Shown here one piece after another: positions 33,022-33,878 of a stretch of 33,878 nt of DNA. Both the position numbers and the translations under genes were made by a program. The stretch is from an uncultured Chloroflexota bacterium. Lineage in GTDB: Bacteria > Chloroflexota > Anaerolineae > Anaerolineales > Villigracilaceae. The notes under the pieces are model-generated. The model was given only the letters and a program-made list of their open reading frames with translations, did not search any database and was not told the DNA's origin. How positions within the stretch are numbered: the first letter of the stretch is position 1; each line of letters opens with the position of its first letter. The stretch lies in assembly GCA_900696595.1 (NCBI GenBank), contig CAADGT010000213.1, positions 1 through 33,878 on the forward strand. The letters run 5' to 3'.

Positions 33022-33477
33022 CTATCTTGCTAAATATTCTTCCGGGGTCAACACCGTCAGGCTTGTTTTCCCTTTGAAGTGTTTGGCATTCCACGTTATG
33101 AAATATTCCACATCAGGGGTATGTTCGGCGGTTGAAATAATCAAGGCATCCATGAACGCCATTCGGACGCTTCGCATTTTCTGAAACGGGCGTTCATAAA
33201 CGATCTCGCCCCAGGTTTCAGGGTCAATTTTCTCTTTTGAATTTACAGCCCAGACAACCGCCAGATTGTAAGCGTTGACAAGCCAATCCTGCCAACCTTC
33301 CAACTGATCATCGGGAAGATTAAAAGACAACTGCCCAAGGACTTCCATCACATTATAGATCGTGGTGGCGGGCTGGGCAGTTTGTACAACCTCAAGAAAT
33401 TTTCGATTTACTTCCTGGCGATCATCATTGGGATAGGCAAACGCCAAGAGTAAAACATCCGAGTCGATCACGACCAT
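33022..33477 (-). CDS. PIN-domain (VapC-like) toxin
   Basis: This 151-residue protein has a PIN nuclease pattern: VIDSDVLLLAF (Asp5), YNVMEVLGQL (Glu45), MAFMDALIISTAE (Asp110) and EYFITWNAKHFKG, where the last motif usually has an acidic residue but shows Asn130. PIN toxins cut RNA with metal bound by these acidic residues. It overlaps the upstream small gene by 10 bp, the usual antitoxin-toxin arrangement. A non-toxin PIN protein remains possible. No close Shine-Dalgarno is needed if translation is coupled. Confidence 0.78.
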   Translation of the reverse strand: MVVIDSDVLLLAFAYPNDDRQEVNRKFLEVVQTAQPATTIYNVMEVLGQLSFNLPDDQLEGWQDWLVNAYNLAVVWAVNSKEKIDPETWGEIVYERPFQKMRSVRMAFMDALIISTAEHTPDVEYFITWNAKHFKGKTSLTVLTPEEYLAR

Positions 33478-33731
33478 GAACGTCCCCGCAACTGGCGCAT
33501 TCCATCATCCAACGATTGTTTTGCAGTGGCAGACTGTATCATTTTTCGGATTTCATTCGCGCGCAGGATCGCGGATCGTCTCACTTCGGGATCACGGGAC
33601 GGTCGCACGAGTTTTACCGCAGGTGGTTTCGCCAACTCCGCCCGTAAACGACGTTGGTCGCGCAAAGATAATTGGCGCGCCAGTTCCAGTGTGGTTTTAT
33701 AGGTTGGGCGTTTACGAGTATATACAGCCAT
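33468..33731 (-). CDS. Probable antitoxin partner of the PIN toxin
   Basis: This 87-residue basic protein (MAVYTRKRPTYKTTLELARQLSLRDQRRLRAELAK) is predicted to be mostly helical, with Arg/Lys patches that could bind DNA or RNA and a C-terminal region (EVRRSAILRANEIRKMI) that could wrap a toxin. No named antitoxin family is evident; the call rests on size, charge and the 10-bp overlap with the PIN gene. I chose ATG 33731 because a perfect TATAAT ends 6 nt upstream; the longer reading from 33764 would run through that promoter. Confidence 0.6.
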   Translation of the reverse strand: MAVYTRKRPTYKTTLELARQLSLRDQRRLRAELAKPPAVKLVRPSRDPEVRRSAILRANEIRKMIQSATAKQSLDDGMRQLRGRSWS

Positions 33732-33737
33732 GGGAAT

Positions 33738-33743
33738 ATTATA
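33738..33743 (-). promoter_or_regulatory. -10 box of the toxin-antitoxin pair
   Basis: TATAAT on the minus strand (33743-33738), 6 nt before the ATG at 33731. The hexamer 17 bp upstream is CTATGG, a poor -35. Confidence 0.5.
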
Positions 33744-33789
33744 CACCCTCGGTGATTGTTCCATAGTTGGTAAAAGGGTGGATAAAATG

Positions 33790-33823
33790 GGTTACGGGAC
33801 GGTCTGCCAACCATCCCGTAACC
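33790..33823. repeat. 10-bp inverted repeat near the right edge
   Basis: GGTTACGGGA (33790-33799) and TCCCGTAACC (33814-33823) pair perfectly around a 14-nt loop, between the divergent antitoxin gene and the partial gene at the edge. It may be a dispersed palindrome or a regulatory hairpin. Confidence 0.5.
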
Positions 33824-33847
33824 ACAAAACAAAGGGACTTGAATTAT

Positions 33848-33878
33848 ATGCGCCTGAACTTGCTTTTACCAGACGTAA
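33848..33878 (+). CDS. Start of a gene leaving the right edge (partial)
   Basis: An ATG at 33848 opens MRLNLLLPDV and runs off the window. AAGGGA lies about 11 nt upstream, a somewhat distant Shine-Dalgarno. Ten codons are too few to name a family, and the frame may be chance. Confidence 0.3.
   Translation, partial: MRLNLLLPDV

Noticed and set aside
33476..33766. Plus-strand frame opposite the antitoxin
   Set aside because: It covers the antitoxin promoter and gene; the minus-strand pair with 10-bp overlap is the better reading.
1..33878. tRNA, rRNA, integrase or phage genes
   Set aside because: I looked for these and saw no cloverleaf, rRNA signature, integrase or structural phage gene. 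The integrase-like HFSGMRY phrase in the 690-residue protein is too isolated to count.

Overview
The window looks like a chromosomal segment of an environmental Chloroflexota bacterium, probably class Anaerolineae. This is inferred from the style of RpoC and GyrA, the Ser/Thr/Pro-rich tails of exported proteins, the GC-rich codon use and the intergenic palindromes and short tandem repeats; no database search was possible. I see no rRNA, tRNA, phage or CRISPR genes. Most of the window is well-packed housekeeping and solute-metabolism genes, separated by gaps rich in repeats. Coordinates include the stop codon.

Region 1 (225-10957, all minus strand) is a tightly spaced gene train read from right to left: a GH63/MGH1-like glycosidase, a GH13_18 phosphorylase, two GT4 glycosyltransferases, a GT81 glucosyl-3-phosphoglycerate synthase carrying two universal-stress-protein domains, a CBS protein, a CPA2 cation:proton antiporter and a small PII-like protein. 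The simplest reading is an osmoadaptation island: synthesis (GpgS, GT4s) and recovery (phosphorylase, hydrolase) of a glucosylglycerate-type compatible solute, joined to ion exchange and two candidate sensor proteins. A 148-bp inverted-repeat element sits at the end of the phosphorylase gene and encodes its last 19 residues. One 17-bp promoter-like sequence occurs twice, before the phosphorylase and before the antiporter.

Region 2 (10958-15112, plus) is a MaoC-type hydratase followed by a class A penicillin-binding protein with a 4-bp overlap. Its whole leader is a 400-bp array of exactly 50 octamers that ends in the start codon, preceded by a degenerate array in opposite orientation.

Region 3 (15194-24999) holds rpoC without rpoB, with its own consensus promoter, leader hairpin and terminator; a methyltransferase-like gene; an SH3-like probable lipoprotein; a convergent small membrane protein; and gyrA with a degenerate GyrA box.

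Region 4 (25138-29392) holds an MFS transporter, a heptamer tandem array, an SbcD/Mre11-like nuclease without sbcC, and a less GC-rich AAA/DUF4143 ATPase whose promoter and start codon lie in a 15-bp-arm palindrome.

Region 5 (29409-33878) has a 690-residue protein of unknown family, a MITE-like intergenic segment, folB and folE converging tail to tail, a VapC-like PIN toxin with its upstream partner, and the first codons of a gene leaving the window. Five genes have a -10 box 6-7 nt before the chosen ATG, which suggests frequent leaderless transcription and guided several start choices.
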